DNA from: an uncultured Lachnospiraceae bacterium
GTDB lineage: Bacteria; Bacillota; Clostridia; Lachnospirales; Lachnospiraceae
DNA length: 27,304 bases
Reading direction: 5' to 3'
Assembly (NCBI GenBank): GCA_910579085.1
Contig: CAJTRU010000002.1
Coordinates: 92,613-119,916 of the forward strand
The translations under genes were made by a program, and so were the position numbers. Below, in pieces: positions 7,940 to 17,559 of the stretch (its first letter is position 1; every line of letters starts with the position of its first letter). The notes under the pieces are model-generated. The model was not told the DNA's origin. It saw nothing but the letters and a program-made list of their open reading frames with translations, and did not search any database.

Positions 7940-9199
7940 TCACTTACAGAAACTAAACATCTCTATGTTCTGTTCTTCCACCAGTTCAAGCAACATTCTG
8001 GTTTCGTTTTCATATGTAATCTTTTTTGCTGCTGCTTTTTTTCCAAATTCCTGGCGTTTTGCAGGGTTGTCTAGAAGCCCTGCTACCGCATTTTTAACAC
8101 TAACTGCATCAAGGCTGCACAATATCCCGTCTATGCCATCCTCAATTTGTTCCCTGTTGCCACTGCTGTCAGAAGCAACTACAGCACACCCAAGTGTCTG
8201 TGCCTCCTGTATTGCAATGCTTTTCCCTTCAAACCTTGTTGCATGTACATACAGTCCTGCCTGCCTGTAATATGGGTATGGGTTGTCTACAGCACCACAT
8301 AAAATAAAATCACTGGCAAGCCCTGCATCTGATATACACTGTTCAAGCGCTGGCCTCTCAGGCCCTTCACCAAGTACATACCAGCGCACATTATAACCAT
8401 CTTCTTTTAAAAGCCTCATTGCTTCTATTGCTATGGGGTATGCTTTCTGGTATGTCAGCCTGCCTACAGTCAGCAGCCGTATACCATCAAAACCATCATT
8501 AAAACCGCCTGGTTCTTCCGCCAGCTTCCTTAAGCGTTTCTGGTTAATTATATTATGGAAAACCTTTGTCTTGTCCCTGTATTCTGGATAAACCTTTAAG
8601 AACTGCCCTTTTACTTCATCAGATATAGGGAAGACTGCATCGAATTTTTCATAACATTCTTTATCAAGTTTTCTTGTATACCCAGCTTTTTTATAATCAA
8701 TATGTATAAAGACTGCTTTTTTCTTTGCATTTACATGTTCTGCTGTATAGTATGCTGAACCCCCTTCAATATATGAAACTGCCAGGTCATACTCTTTTTC
8801 TGTAAATTCTGCCCCGTCTGCAAGTACACGCCATAGAAGTTTGTCTGGCCAGATATGGTGCGACCTTGCCATATCTGCAAAGTTTGAAATAATATAAAAG
8901 AAATTTTTAAATATTGCACCATGTTTAAAAACCTGGCTGGCAATATGCCTGTACATATAGTGTCTTCCTTTATTAGAAAGAACAGAAAAATGGCTGTATT
9001 TTTTATTTAAAAGCCTGGCACTTTTAGGAAGTTTTCCTGCAAGTTCACCCTGTCCCATTAATACATATATATCTATATTGTACTTATTATTGCCACTGTT
9101 GTCCTTAATTCCTGCAATTATGCGTAACAGTTCAAGAAGTGCAGTTTCTGCGCCTGCCCTGCTTAAAGTATTAATTACAAATAAAAGTTCTTTCTTCAC
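7940..9199 (-). CDS. family 4 glycosyltransferase, last gene of the Pel operon
   Basis: A 419-aa GT-B-fold, retaining family-4 glycosyltransferase. The N-terminal acceptor domain begins LLFVINTLSRAGAETALLEL. The C-terminal donor domain has LLTVGRLTYQKAY (about 242-254), VLGEGP (about 275-280) and the EX7E motif with E324 and E332 in EGKSIAIQE. The start is GTG at 9199, chosen because GGAGGG lies 5 bp before it. No signal peptide or membrane segment is evident, so it is cytosolic. It follows the DUF2304-like gene by 66 bp in the same direction. It is distinct from PelF and is not part of the minimal Pel set. It may add a side sugar or build a linked polymer (inference). Confidence 0.87.
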   Translation of the reverse strand: MKKELLFVINTLSRAGAETALLELLRIIAGIKDNSGNNKYNIDIYVLMGQGELAGKLPKSARLLNKKYSHFSVLSNKGRHYMYRHIASQVFKHGAIFKNFFYIISNFADMARSHHIWPDKLLWRVLADGAEFTEKEYDLAVSYIEGGSAYYTAEHVNAKKKAVFIHIDYKKAGYTRKLDKECYEKFDAVFPISDEVKGQFLKVYPEYRDKTKVFHNIINQKRLRKLAEEPGGFNDGFDGIRLLTVGRLTYQKAYPIAIEAMRLLKEDGYNVRWYVLGEGPERPALEQCISDAGLASDFILCGAVDNPYPYYRQAGLYVHATRFEGKSIAIQEAQTLGCAVVASDSSGNREQIEDGIDGILCSLDAVSVKNAVAGLLDNPAKRQEFGKKAAAKKITYENETRMLLELVEEQNIEMFSFCK

Positions 9200-9265
9200 T
9201 TATTCCCTCCATGCCAGTCTTGCCTGTAATATACTGCCCTTTATACCTGCCTCTTGTATAATCTT

Positions 9266-9637
9266 TTATATGTCCCTGTTGTACTTCCCTTCTGCTCCTG
9301 CCATAATGCCAGTTTCATGTATAATTCTTTCATTTTCCTGGTTAAGCAGTGATACCTGCATTGCAAGTTCCCTGTTTTTCATAATAAGGACTGATACAGC
9401 CGTACATAGTGAAAATATTATTAACAGCAGGAAACAGAAACATATTATTAATAATGTTATTACTAAGCCAATGTCCATATGGAAATGCAGTATTATCCCC
9501 ATTATTATAAGAAATATAGAAAAACTGCCTATTAAAAGCCCTATCTCGTCAGCCAGTCTCTGGCGTACATATGCATTAATATCAAGCAATAGCAATATTA
9601 TGCCTATTACAATACATGATATCTTCAAAACATCCAT
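9266..9637 (-). CDS. small DUF2304-like membrane protein
   Basis: A 123-aa protein with an N-terminal membrane segment (residues 4-20), a short loop (YVRQRLADE), two or three further hydrophobic segments (about 32-51, 56-90), and then a polar helix (NRELAMQVSLLNQENERI). This order is typical of DUF2304-type small membrane proteins, which often sit beside glycosyltransferases in polysaccharide loci. It lies 34 bp after pelG and 66 bp before the terminal glycosyltransferase, so it may anchor or assist that enzyme (inference). The family call rests on architecture rather than a diagnostic motif. Confidence 0.65.
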   Translation of the reverse strand: MDVLKISCIVIGIILLLLDINAYVRQRLADEIGLLIGSFSIFLIIMGIILHFHMDIGLVITLLIICFCFLLLIIFSLCTAVSVLIMKNRELAMQVSLLNQENERIIHETGIMAGAEGKYNRDI

Positions 9638-9671
9638 GTTTTAAACCTGCCTTTCTGCGCCTTTGCCCTGC

Positions 9672-11144
9672 TTATAATACACCATCCTGGCTGCCAGCAG
9701 GGATATCTGTCCTTTTATACACAAGCCCTGGTGGCTTTGTACCTTTTTTACACGGGAATAAAATCCCGTTACAAAAAATATGTTCATCCATATGTTTTTC
9801 TACCCAGCGCAGCCTGTAATAAGCGGTTGTAAAGCCACAGAAACTGCCTGCTGCCATGCCTGCGCCATACCATAGGTCTTTGTAATCCATTGAAATTAAT
9901 GAACCTGCCAGTGTAACTATACAAAATACTGCTGTTGACAGCACTGCCCCTGTAAGGTCATTATAGTAATATAGAAATATTACCTCTGCATAAAGCAGGA
10001 AAAGTATAAAATACCCTGCTGCAAGGCATGGGTATATCTGCATTACAAGCCCCGAAAAACCATAGCGTGGCAGTATTATTACAAATAATATAAATATTAT
10101 TACAGATATAATAAACTGTATTCTTACAAGGTTAAGAAGTTCCGCTGAAAGCTGCCTGAACATCCTTTTCTTTGTATTTTTAATATCTGCCCACCTGCCC
10201 CCAATAACTGCTTCAGAATATCCCTTGTACCTCTCATGGAAATGCATTTCCACACGTGCAATAAATATTATTGTGGAAGAAATATTAGTAAACATTGCAA
10301 GGCATGTGGCAAGGTCGTATGGCGGTGCATATACAAATGAATGTGCAACTTCCATCCGAAGGCTGCCTGTCCAGAACACAAAGTTGTGTATATAAAGCCC
10401 TGTTGCATATAAAAAATTTGCAACAACAAGTTTCCAGTATTTTATAAAATATGAAAGTACCTTCATATACCGGTTGCTGTTCTTTTTAAAATAATGTTTA
10501 ACAGTAGCCATCTCAAGACATGCTGTAAGGAAAAAACCACATGCCAGTGAAAGCAGCATACTGTACACAATTTCCCTTTCAAATACCCTGACAAATAAAA
10601 GTGATAAAAGGAATGAAAAAACCATTCCTGACAGGAAATAAAATGATACCCTGGAATAATCCTTGCATATTGACAAGTAAAGCATCGAATAAAATACCAG
10701 CACAAGTGAAATATATGCACAAAACCCTGTAAATACAAATAACAGGTTTACATGGCCCACAATATATTCCCGTATACAGAAAGGTATCCCAATAATACAG
10801 CTTAAAATTATATTCAGGACAAGCCCTGTATAATAACATGGAAGTATATCATCATATTCCTCATCATATATAACATCCGACATATACCTTGAAAGTACAG
10901 CGTTAAAAGGTGCTGCTGAAAGCAGCGAAAATATAAATATATACAGAAGTGTACCTGAAAAAAGCCCCCTTCTTGCATAGCTTGTTGAATCATATCCAAG
11001 TACATTGCCCATTAATATTACATTGCCTATAATTACAAACATAGGGGCTATTGTAACCATTGCGCTGTAACCAAATCCAAGCAGGTTTGTTGCAATGGTT
11101 TCTTTTCCAAATATCCTGCTTAGCCTGACACCTATCCCAGCCAT
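9672..11144 (-). CDS. pelG: PelG, Wzx-like membrane transporter of the Pel export complex
   Basis: A 490-aa polytopic membrane protein with about 12 hydrophobic segments. The N-terminus MAGIGVRLSRIFGKETIATN followed by GFGYSAMVTIAPMFVI is characteristic of PelG. In Pseudomonas PelG works with PelD, PelE and PelF as the inner-membrane synthase complex and is thought to move the growing polymer across the membrane. It lies 18 bp downstream of pelF. The ribosome site is weak, which fits translational coupling in the operon. The ending (residues about 440-490) is polar and cytosolic. It looks intact. Confidence 0.93.
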   Translation of the reverse strand: MAGIGVRLSRIFGKETIATNLLGFGYSAMVTIAPMFVIIGNVILMGNVLGYDSTSYARRGLFSGTLLYIFIFSLLSAAPFNAVLSRYMSDVIYDEEYDDILPCYYTGLVLNIILSCIIGIPFCIREYIVGHVNLLFVFTGFCAYISLVLVFYSMLYLSICKDYSRVSFYFLSGMVFSFLLSLLFVRVFEREIVYSMLLSLACGFFLTACLEMATVKHYFKKNSNRYMKVLSYFIKYWKLVVANFLYATGLYIHNFVFWTGSLRMEVAHSFVYAPPYDLATCLAMFTNISSTIIFIARVEMHFHERYKGYSEAVIGGRWADIKNTKKRMFRQLSAELLNLVRIQFIISVIIFILFVIILPRYGFSGLVMQIYPCLAAGYFILFLLYAEVIFLYYYNDLTGAVLSTAVFCIVTLAGSLISMDYKDLWYGAGMAAGSFCGFTTAYYRLRWVEKHMDEHIFCNGILFPCKKGTKPPGLVYKRTDIPAGSQDGVL

Positions 11145-11162
11145 ATATAACCCATGCCTTTC

Positions 11163-12593
11163 TTATCTGCCGGCTTTATTAAAGCCATTATAAATCTCCT
11201 GGTATGTTTTCTTCATATCTTCTACTTTATACTTTGCCATCATACGGTTATACCCGTTATTGCCATATTCTTCCCTTTTTCTCCTGTGTTTTGCAAGATA
11301 GACTATAGCATCTTTAATCTCCTGTACATTCATAATATGTACAAGTATGCCAGAAGCTCCAATGCCATCATCTTCGCCATATACAAGCCCGCGGCAGTTG
11401 CCTACATCTGTGGCTATTGCTGGCTTTTTCGCTGCATACCCTTCAAGTATTGTAAGCGGCTGGCCTTCACTTATGCTTGTAAGTATTGTCATATCCATTC
11501 CGCCAAGGTACTTTGTTACATCTATCCTGCCCGTAAACACTATGTCAGGTACGCCAAGCAGTTCTACAAGCTCAAAACATTCTTTTGCATATTCCTCATC
11601 CTCATCAACAGGCCCCATTATCCAGAGCTTAAGTTTTGGCACTTCTTCTTTAGCATATGCAAACGCACGTATAAGTGTTTTAACATCTTTAATTGGTGTA
11701 ACCCTTAATACTGCCCCTACATGTATTTTATCTGGTTCAATCCCTGTGCTGCTGTCCGGTTCATATTTTTCAAACCTTTTCCAGTCAATTCCATTTGGTG
11801 TTATCCTTATTTTCTCTTCAGGGCATCCAAGTTCAACCTGTAGTTCCTTTGCATGTCCGTAAAGGCTTGTAACAAGGTCTGCACGGTTATATGCCAGCAT
11901 GGACATTTTTTTGAACTGTTCAATCCATATATTCTTATAAATGCCCTCTACCCATTTGGCACGTATAAGTTCTTCTTCCCTTTCCCTTGTATAAATCCCA
12001 TGTTCAGAAACAAGCAGCCCACAGCCGTATTTTACCTTTGCCATGCTGCCAAGCACACCCGCATAACCTGTGGCAACACAATGGTAAAGGTCTGCTTCTG
12101 GCAGGTCTGTATCGAGTACCAGGAAAAGAGGCAGGTATATTGAACGCATTGTCCATAAAAAATCAGAAAATACAATTTCTGGATACCTTAACTGGTAACA
12201 TTCCCTGGCTGCCTGCAAAAAATCATTGCCCATAAGCAGGCTGTTAAAAGAGAAGTTCCTTTTACTAAAAAACTTAAAAAGTTCTTCCCACATAACATTG
12301 CGGTTAAGCAGCAGGCTTCTTAATGCCTCATATTCTGTATTATTCAGCCTGTGCTTTTTCTTCAGCCTGGCTTTTTTCTTATTCCAGTCATAATCCTGCA
12401 AGTAAACCTCATGTACTTCTGTTACATTTTCTGGCAGTTCATACGCAAACTTGCCCCGTAAAGAACGGTTTGCCACAATTGCAAGAATTACAAATTCATA
12501 ATCTGGAAATGTTTTTACCATACTGTGTATCCAGCTTGAAACACCACCAACCACATATGGGTAACACCCCTCTGCTACAATACATATTTTCAT
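11163..12593 (-). CDS. pelF: PelF, UDP-sugar-using family 4 glycosyltransferase (Pel polymerase)
   Basis: A 476-aa cytosolic GT4 enzyme. The N-terminus MKICIVAEGCYPYVVGGVSS followed by WIHSMVKTFPDYEF is a strong PelF signature. SEHGIYTREREEEL (about 196-209) is a conserved PelF block. The donor domain has PNGIDW (about 266-271), VGAVLRVTPIKDVKTLI (about 292-308) and EX7E (E376, E384). In Pseudomonas PelF uses UDP-GlcNAc as its preferred donor. Its start is 2 bp beyond the stop of the DUF2194 gene and it is followed closely by pelG, the usual FG order of Gram-positive Pel operons. All catalytic motifs appear intact. Confidence 0.95.
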   Translation of the reverse strand: MKICIVAEGCYPYVVGGVSSWIHSMVKTFPDYEFVILAIVANRSLRGKFAYELPENVTEVHEVYLQDYDWNKKKARLKKKHRLNNTEYEALRSLLLNRNVMWEELFKFFSKRNFSFNSLLMGNDFLQAARECYQLRYPEIVFSDFLWTMRSIYLPLFLVLDTDLPEADLYHCVATGYAGVLGSMAKVKYGCGLLVSEHGIYTREREEELIRAKWVEGIYKNIWIEQFKKMSMLAYNRADLVTSLYGHAKELQVELGCPEEKIRITPNGIDWKRFEKYEPDSSTGIEPDKIHVGAVLRVTPIKDVKTLIRAFAYAKEEVPKLKLWIMGPVDEDEEYAKECFELVELLGVPDIVFTGRIDVTKYLGGMDMTILTSISEGQPLTILEGYAAKKPAIATDVGNCRGLVYGEDDGIGASGILVHIMNVQEIKDAIVYLAKHRRKREEYGNNGYNRMMAKYKVEDMKKTYQEIYNGFNKAGR

Positions 12594-12595
12594 TG

Positions 12596-14449
12596 TTATT
12601 CCCCGTTATAATATATTTCCTGGCTGTCCTTTTCCTGCCATTTTATTTCAATATGCCCCGAATGTGCCTTTATAAGATAAGCCCCGTCTTCTATGTCTTC
12701 GATTGTACCCCCGTCTACAGATATATCTTTCTTCCCGTTTGTTTTAAGTATAAAAGAAAGCTCCTCTTCAAAGTTTGATATATCTATATTTACACCATCT
12801 TCTGTCTGCTCTTTTGTAAAGTCAGCAGACAAAAACCTTTTTATCTTCTGGCTGCTTTCTGAAACAACTGTAGTATCAAATACTTTAAAAGGCTTCCAGT
12901 AAGTGCCTATAATTGCTGTCATGTCCTTATTGAATTTTTCCCAGGAGTCTTCTTCACTTTCAGGATAGGCAACTCTTTGCAGGTCTATAACTGTATTAGA
13001 ATACGCAAGTGCTGTTTCAATGCTTTTAAGCAGTATATCATCTGTATAAGTATGCTTAGTGCCGCTGCCTGTTGCCCCCTGTAAAATTATATTATCATCA
13101 ATATAGGAAATAATTTCATCTGTATTCCTTCTGTTACCATACACAAATGTATCTATATCATAGCCACATCCAAGTGCCGCAAGCCCGTAAAAACGGATTA
13201 AATAATTAGAAAATGCTGCCTTAAATCCATAATCCAGTGCATTTCCTGTCCAGAACCTCCTGTCATAGTCCAGTTTGCTGTTTATTGACATTGTATGTAT
13301 AGAGTCCAGGGAAACGCCAGCTTCTGAATATAGTTCTTTTATAAGTTTAAAGTAAAACGGCACATGTGTCCCATCCGGTTCTATACCATCGCTGTAGTCA
13401 AACTGCGGCGTCATCATAACACTTAATTTATTTCCTGATTTATTAGCCATTGATGCAAGTACAGGCCATATAATATCCCTGAATACCTGTTCAAGCGGCT
13501 GGCTGTAAAGCCTGTCTATTTCTTCGGCGTTTTCATTGGCAAACCCTGGATAATTGGCAATTACAAGGTTTCTTGCATTGACAACAGGGTAAATCTCATA
13601 ATCAGAAATTTCCGACATTATTGCAGTTAATATGCCCATTCCCTGCATATTTGAAAGATACCCGCCGTTTATGCAGAATACATGTGTATCTTTTATATTA
13701 TTGCGCCAGATAACTGCTGGCAGCATTTCATTTTTAATTTTATCCTCTTCCTGTATGCCCTCTTCCTGCTCCACAAGTCCCATCATATACGTTTTAGTGC
13801 CTTCACCTGTAATATACCAGGGCACTTCTAAGTTAAGGTCCTGGCGTTTTTCCTCTTCTTCCTTATCTGCTGGTTTATAAATTGCCTCACCACCCAGCAG
13901 GAAACCGCCAAACAGGTGCATACCTGATAATTTAACATTACTTCTGGCAGACTTTATTCCAAGTATTTTTTTAAGTTTTGCATTTCTTGTTATCAATTCC
14001 TTTGGTGGAAGCCCTGCAAATATTATATTTATTTTCTGCTCTAACAGGAAATCAATAACAGGTATATCAGATGCTTTAAATATGCTGCCTTCAAGCACAA
14101 GTGCTTTAGGAGGGTTTGATGTTTCAATATAGCATTCTTCAAGTGATGGATAATACAGGAAATTCCTTTTACTGTAAGTACACCACCATGACACTGTTTT
14201 GCCAACGCTGTTTTTTGGGGAAAGCCCTGTATAAATTATATATTCCCTGTCAGATGCAAGTACTTCTTTGTCCGTCTTGCCATCTGATGTATACATGTCT
14301 TGCCTGTCCAGTTCTGTAACAGTGGTTTTCTCATATTCATTAGTGCCATACTCATTTAGTGCATCTTTCATAACCCCAATAAACTGGAACATAAATAAGA
14401 GAATTAATATCATTATTGTAATTGTAATATAATTCCTGCGGGATACCAT
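12596..14449 (-). CDS. DUF2194 membrane-anchored protein, probable PelA-type polymer-modifying enzyme
   Basis: A protein of 617 aa from the ATG at 14449, chosen because GGAAGGGGGCAG lies 6 bp before it. An in-frame ATG at 14530 overlaps the previous gene and has no such site. One N-terminal membrane anchor (about residues 8-26) leaves the rest outside the cell. A flavodoxin/amidotransferase-like segment (LVLEGSIFKASDIPVIDFLL, about 118-137) is followed by a deacetylase-like part with MMTPQFDYSDG (about 345-355) and a late RVAYPESEEDSWE block, as in DUF2194 proteins. Its place before pelFG matches PelA deacetylase-only proteins of Gram-positive Pel operons. I cannot point to a full Asp-His-His metal site, so catalysis is inferred. 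Confidence 0.75.
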   Translation of the reverse strand: MVSRRNYITITIMILILLFMFQFIGVMKDALNEYGTNEYEKTTVTELDRQDMYTSDGKTDKEVLASDREYIIYTGLSPKNSVGKTVSWWCTYSKRNFLYYPSLEECYIETSNPPKALVLEGSIFKASDIPVIDFLLEQKINIIFAGLPPKELITRNAKLKKILGIKSARSNVKLSGMHLFGGFLLGGEAIYKPADKEEEEKRQDLNLEVPWYITGEGTKTYMMGLVEQEEGIQEEDKIKNEMLPAVIWRNNIKDTHVFCINGGYLSNMQGMGILTAIMSEISDYEIYPVVNARNLVIANYPGFANENAEEIDRLYSQPLEQVFRDIIWPVLASMANKSGNKLSVMMTPQFDYSDGIEPDGTHVPFYFKLIKELYSEAGVSLDSIHTMSINSKLDYDRRFWTGNALDYGFKAAFSNYLIRFYGLAALGCGYDIDTFVYGNRRNTDEIISYIDDNIILQGATGSGTKHTYTDDILLKSIETALAYSNTVIDLQRVAYPESEEDSWEKFNKDMTAIIGTYWKPFKVFDTTVVSESSQKIKRFLSADFTKEQTEDGVNIDISNFEEELSFILKTNGKKDISVDGGTIEDIEDGAYLIKAHSGHIEIKWQEKDSQEIYYNGE

Positions 14450-14511
14450 ATTCTGCCCCCTTCCAGTCTGCCCTGCCTTTTCTGCCCATTCTGTATATAT
14501 TGCTGTAATGG

Positions 14512-17421
14512 TTATGGGCGGTATTGCCATTCCCTTGTATTATACCAGTAGTCTATTGAGAAATCGTAAAGCCTGTATGGATTCTGTTCCACCACATAAC
14601 ATACAAAGTCTTTTGACTCATAGTAAACCTTCATCTCTTTTCCATACATTTTCTGGAATTCTTTTGCCCAGTAATACATCCTGGACATTACAATCCACCT
14701 GTTTTTGCCTTTATATATTCCAAAGCCACTGGAATATACAAGAGGGTTTGATGCACCTTCTGCGGAAACATACTGCCCGCTGCCATCATATTCTTCATCA
14801 TAGTCAACAGGTTTTTTCTCTATAAAAAAGTAAACTTTATCTGTTGGTATTGTAAGGCTGTCAAGGTATTTATCCCCCTCCATCTGCCTTAGGAAAGTAA
14901 TAATTTCATAATGGTAACCATACCCCTCAACCATTCTTAATTCATCATTAGCAGAACATATGGTATATGTCCGTTCTTTATTTTCACTCATAATATTAGT
15001 AAGGCATGTAATAGCATCATTTGTTTCAAATGCTATAATCTGTGCATGTTGCCTTATATACCTGCCCTTTACAATTAGAACTGTAAAAAATACTGAAACT
15101 GCCATAGATGCAGCATACATAAATTTATGGTTCTTTACCCGTCCAAACAGGATATATATAACTGCATCTGCTGCCATCCCAATTACAACTGGCATTATAT
15201 ATGCAATATAAATACTAATCCTGCTTTCATCCATTATTGCAGGAATTCCAAGTTTCTTAGCACATAAAACAGACATAAGTATTATTATGCAAACCCCTGC
15301 CGAAATTACCTTTGATGCGTAATCCTTATCCTTGTCAGCAGACAATAACAGCCCCAGTATAGTACATGATAACAGAACTGCAAAAACAGAATAAAGCTGT
15401 ATATCTGAAGCCTCTGGTAAAACATATTCATTTAACATGCCTGTAAAATATGAAAGGATGTTGTTTATTTTATTAAATATCCTGTTTAACAGCGGAGGTT
15501 TATTATCTGTCTTTTCCTGCTGTATATAATTACTGCCACTCCCGTTTGCATTGTTTCCAGGAACAGCAGAATCCCCTGTGCCATCCTGGGCAGGTGTGCT
15601 GCCAGCCGTACCTGCATTGCCATTTGCCCTGCTTCCAAGGATTACCTCCATGCCCCATCCCAGTGAGCCCTGTAATGGTTTGCCACCTGCAAATGCAAGT
15701 GCCATTGGAAGTACAGCTATAGCTATGCTTAAAATACCCGCAAGCATTACATGTCCAAAATAACCCTTTTTAAACAGACGGTAACAATAACCAGCGGCAA
15801 TGCCTATACAGAATATTCCTGCAATCATTGTGTCATAAAAATGGACAGCCAGTGTCATTGAAAAACACAATGCAAAAAGCAGCAAATAGAGATTGCTTTC
15901 TATGTCCCAGAGTTTATTAAACTTTCTTTTAACACTAATCCAGGAATTTATAAACAGTTTCTTTAAATCCTTAAACTGGAAACTTTGTTTCCTGTCTTTT
16001 ACTCCAAAATTATCTTTATTTTTTGTATCTGGACTTACAGCAGAATGGATACCAGCATTACTATCCGCCTGGACATTATATTGTTCCTGCATACTGCTGC
16101 CAGATAATAACGTACCATTTTCCAGTTCATTAAGAACCTTTTCCCAGGGACGCTCTTCCTCTGCTTTCTTTATTGAAGATGCTATTTCCTTAAAAAGCTG
16201 CCTTGTATCCTGTATTTCTGTATCATCGTTATAAACCTTATAAGTTTCTTTTATATCTTCGCATAATTCCAGGCTTTCATTTATTGACCTGCCATCAATG
16301 CCTTCACTTTCCTCAAGGATAACCCCTGCACCGTTATATCCCCCGTCTTCCATTATTAAACTGCTGGAATATTCTTTATCCAGGACATCCTGTTTTTTGT
16401 CATTTTTTTCAAAGATTTCTATTTCTAATATTATCTTTCCTTTTATGTCTTTGTATTTATACTTTTTACGCACTTCTTCTATAACATCACCTGCATATGC
16501 AAGTACAGACTTTTTAAGAAGAAGTTCCCTTTTACGTGCTTCAAAAAACCTGTATATAAAATATATTGAAGGCAGTATAAAAATCATGCCGAATTCTTGT
16601 GGAAGTGCACTACAGTATCTTGAATATGTGCCTTCGCCCAGAAAAGAAATACATATATAAAATGCTGTTACTGCATATGGTATATACTTTGACTTACAAC
16701 ATGCACGTATAAATGCAAGAAGCACCAGGTGTATAAATATTGTCTGGACTACGCCAAAAAGCCTTAAAATTATATATGTCTTTACACCAAACACTGTATG
16801 GATATAATGTATTACACAGTGGAAACCAAAAGGGTATATCCCTGCTGCAAATATATTATTATTGTCCATTTCATTAATCCAGTAATTGTGTACTGGTATA
16901 TCAGATGCACCATAGCCAAATGCTGTTACCATATTAGTGCCATACATCCATAAAAGCAGGCAGATTATTATAATAGTGCAAATCCATTCAGTCCATGAGT
17001 GGATTATGCTTTTTAACATTCTCTTTAACGACACCTTAACAATATTGTTAAAGTACCAGAGAATTCTTTTAATTAAAAGCCTTAAACCCATTGTACCTTT
17101 TAAAACACGCACTAGGGATTTTAGCATATTTTTAAAGCTGTTTAACGGCCTTATCCTGTAAACTTTCCTTATTGCAAGCAGGAAAAATATAACCGTGCCA
17201 AGTATAAGAGTAAACCTGTTTGAAATATGAAGAAGCTGTACAGCAAAAACCAGGTTCATAATATAAAAATTACCAAATGTAATATAGACCATAAACCTGG
17301 CATAAAACGGTTCTTGTTTAAATTTACGGTAAAAAACCAGCGCAGGAAGAAGTACAGCCAGGAATACATAAATGCCAAAAACACCGGCAAACTGCATTAT
17401 TGTTAATAACTGCATTGACAC
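14512..17421 (-). CDS. large GT-C-like polytopic membrane protein of unknown function
   Basis: A 969-aa protein with about 12-14 membrane segments. After the first segments comes DIPVHNYW (D174, H178) and then YPFGFH (196-201). The pairing of an Asp/His loop with a Y-P-x-G-x-H helix is seen in GT-C-fold membrane glycosyltransferases that use lipid-linked donors. A long charged insert (about 300-480) looks cytosolic. A Gly/Asn/Ser-rich loop (about 610-650) and a C-terminal soluble part (about 800-969, aromatic-rich) are probably extracellular. The start is GTG, with AGGAGG 10 bp before it. It lies in the Pel operon between PelE-like and PelA-like genes. It is not part of the known core Pel set, and its role is unknown. 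Confidence 0.85.
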   Translation of the reverse strand: MSMQLLTIMQFAGVFGIYVFLAVLLPALVFYRKFKQEPFYARFMVYITFGNFYIMNLVFAVQLLHISNRFTLILGTVIFFLLAIRKVYRIRPLNSFKNMLKSLVRVLKGTMGLRLLIKRILWYFNNIVKVSLKRMLKSIIHSWTEWICTIIIICLLLWMYGTNMVTAFGYGASDIPVHNYWINEMDNNNIFAAGIYPFGFHCVIHYIHTVFGVKTYIILRLFGVVQTIFIHLVLLAFIRACCKSKYIPYAVTAFYICISFLGEGTYSRYCSALPQEFGMIFILPSIYFIYRFFEARKRELLLKKSVLAYAGDVIEEVRKKYKYKDIKGKIILEIEIFEKNDKKQDVLDKEYSSSLIMEDGGYNGAGVILEESEGIDGRSINESLELCEDIKETYKVYNDDTEIQDTRQLFKEIASSIKKAEEERPWEKVLNELENGTLLSGSSMQEQYNVQADSNAGIHSAVSPDTKNKDNFGVKDRKQSFQFKDLKKLFINSWISVKRKFNKLWDIESNLYLLLFALCFSMTLAVHFYDTMIAGIFCIGIAAGYCYRLFKKGYFGHVMLAGILSIAIAVLPMALAFAGGKPLQGSLGWGMEVILGSRANGNAGTAGSTPAQDGTGDSAVPGNNANGSGSNYIQQEKTDNKPPLLNRIFNKINNILSYFTGMLNEYVLPEASDIQLYSVFAVLLSCTILGLLLSADKDKDYASKVISAGVCIIILMSVLCAKKLGIPAIMDESRISIYIAYIMPVVIGMAADAVIYILFGRVKNHKFMYAASMAVSVFFTVLIVKGRYIRQHAQIIAFETNDAITCLTNIMSENKERTYTICSANDELRMVEGYGYHYEIITFLRQMEGDKYLDSLTIPTDKVYFFIEKKPVDYDEEYDGSGQYVSAEGASNPLVYSSGFGIYKGKNRWIVMSRMYYWAKEFQKMYGKEMKVYYESKDFVCYVVEQNPYRLYDFSIDYWYNTREWQYRP

Positions 17422-17455
17422 TTTCCCTGCACCTCCTTTTTATAGCTGCTATGAA

Positions 17456-17559
17456 ATATTTAGCCAGGCGGATATCCGCAATCCGCATTGCCTGCAAGCA
17501 GTCATTAGCTGCTTACTTAATGAGTTTAAATAAGTATTTGCTGTTTTTTAGCTAAATAT
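17456..17559. repeat. 104-bp structured element with 9-bp terminal inverted repeats
   Basis: Perfect ends ATATTTAGC (17456-17464) and GCTAAATAT (17551-17559) enclose three further pairings: GCGGAT/ATCCGC inside CAGGC/GCCTG (17465-17493), AAGCAG/CTGCTT (17496-17514), and AAATA/TATTT (17528-17539). It fills the gap between the PelE-like gene and the next gene, and its right repeat contains the stop codon of the PelE-like gene. It could be a small palindromic insertion or a multi-branched RNA element within the operon transcript. Confidence 0.5.

Noticed and set aside
7553..7943. Minus-strand frames of 70-85 codons overlapping the type I toxin
   Set aside because: They cross the toxin's hairpins and antisense promoter, have no ribosome site and no recognisable sequence.
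9078..9644. A 188-codon plus-strand frame opposite the DUF2304-like and GT4 genes
   Set aside because: Spans two well-supported minus-strand genes and has no ribosome site or family resemblance.
14450..14530. Upstream start for the DUF2194 gene (ATG at 14530)
   Set aside because: It overlaps the preceding gene and adds 27 residues before the membrane anchor; the ATG at 14449 has a good ribosome site.
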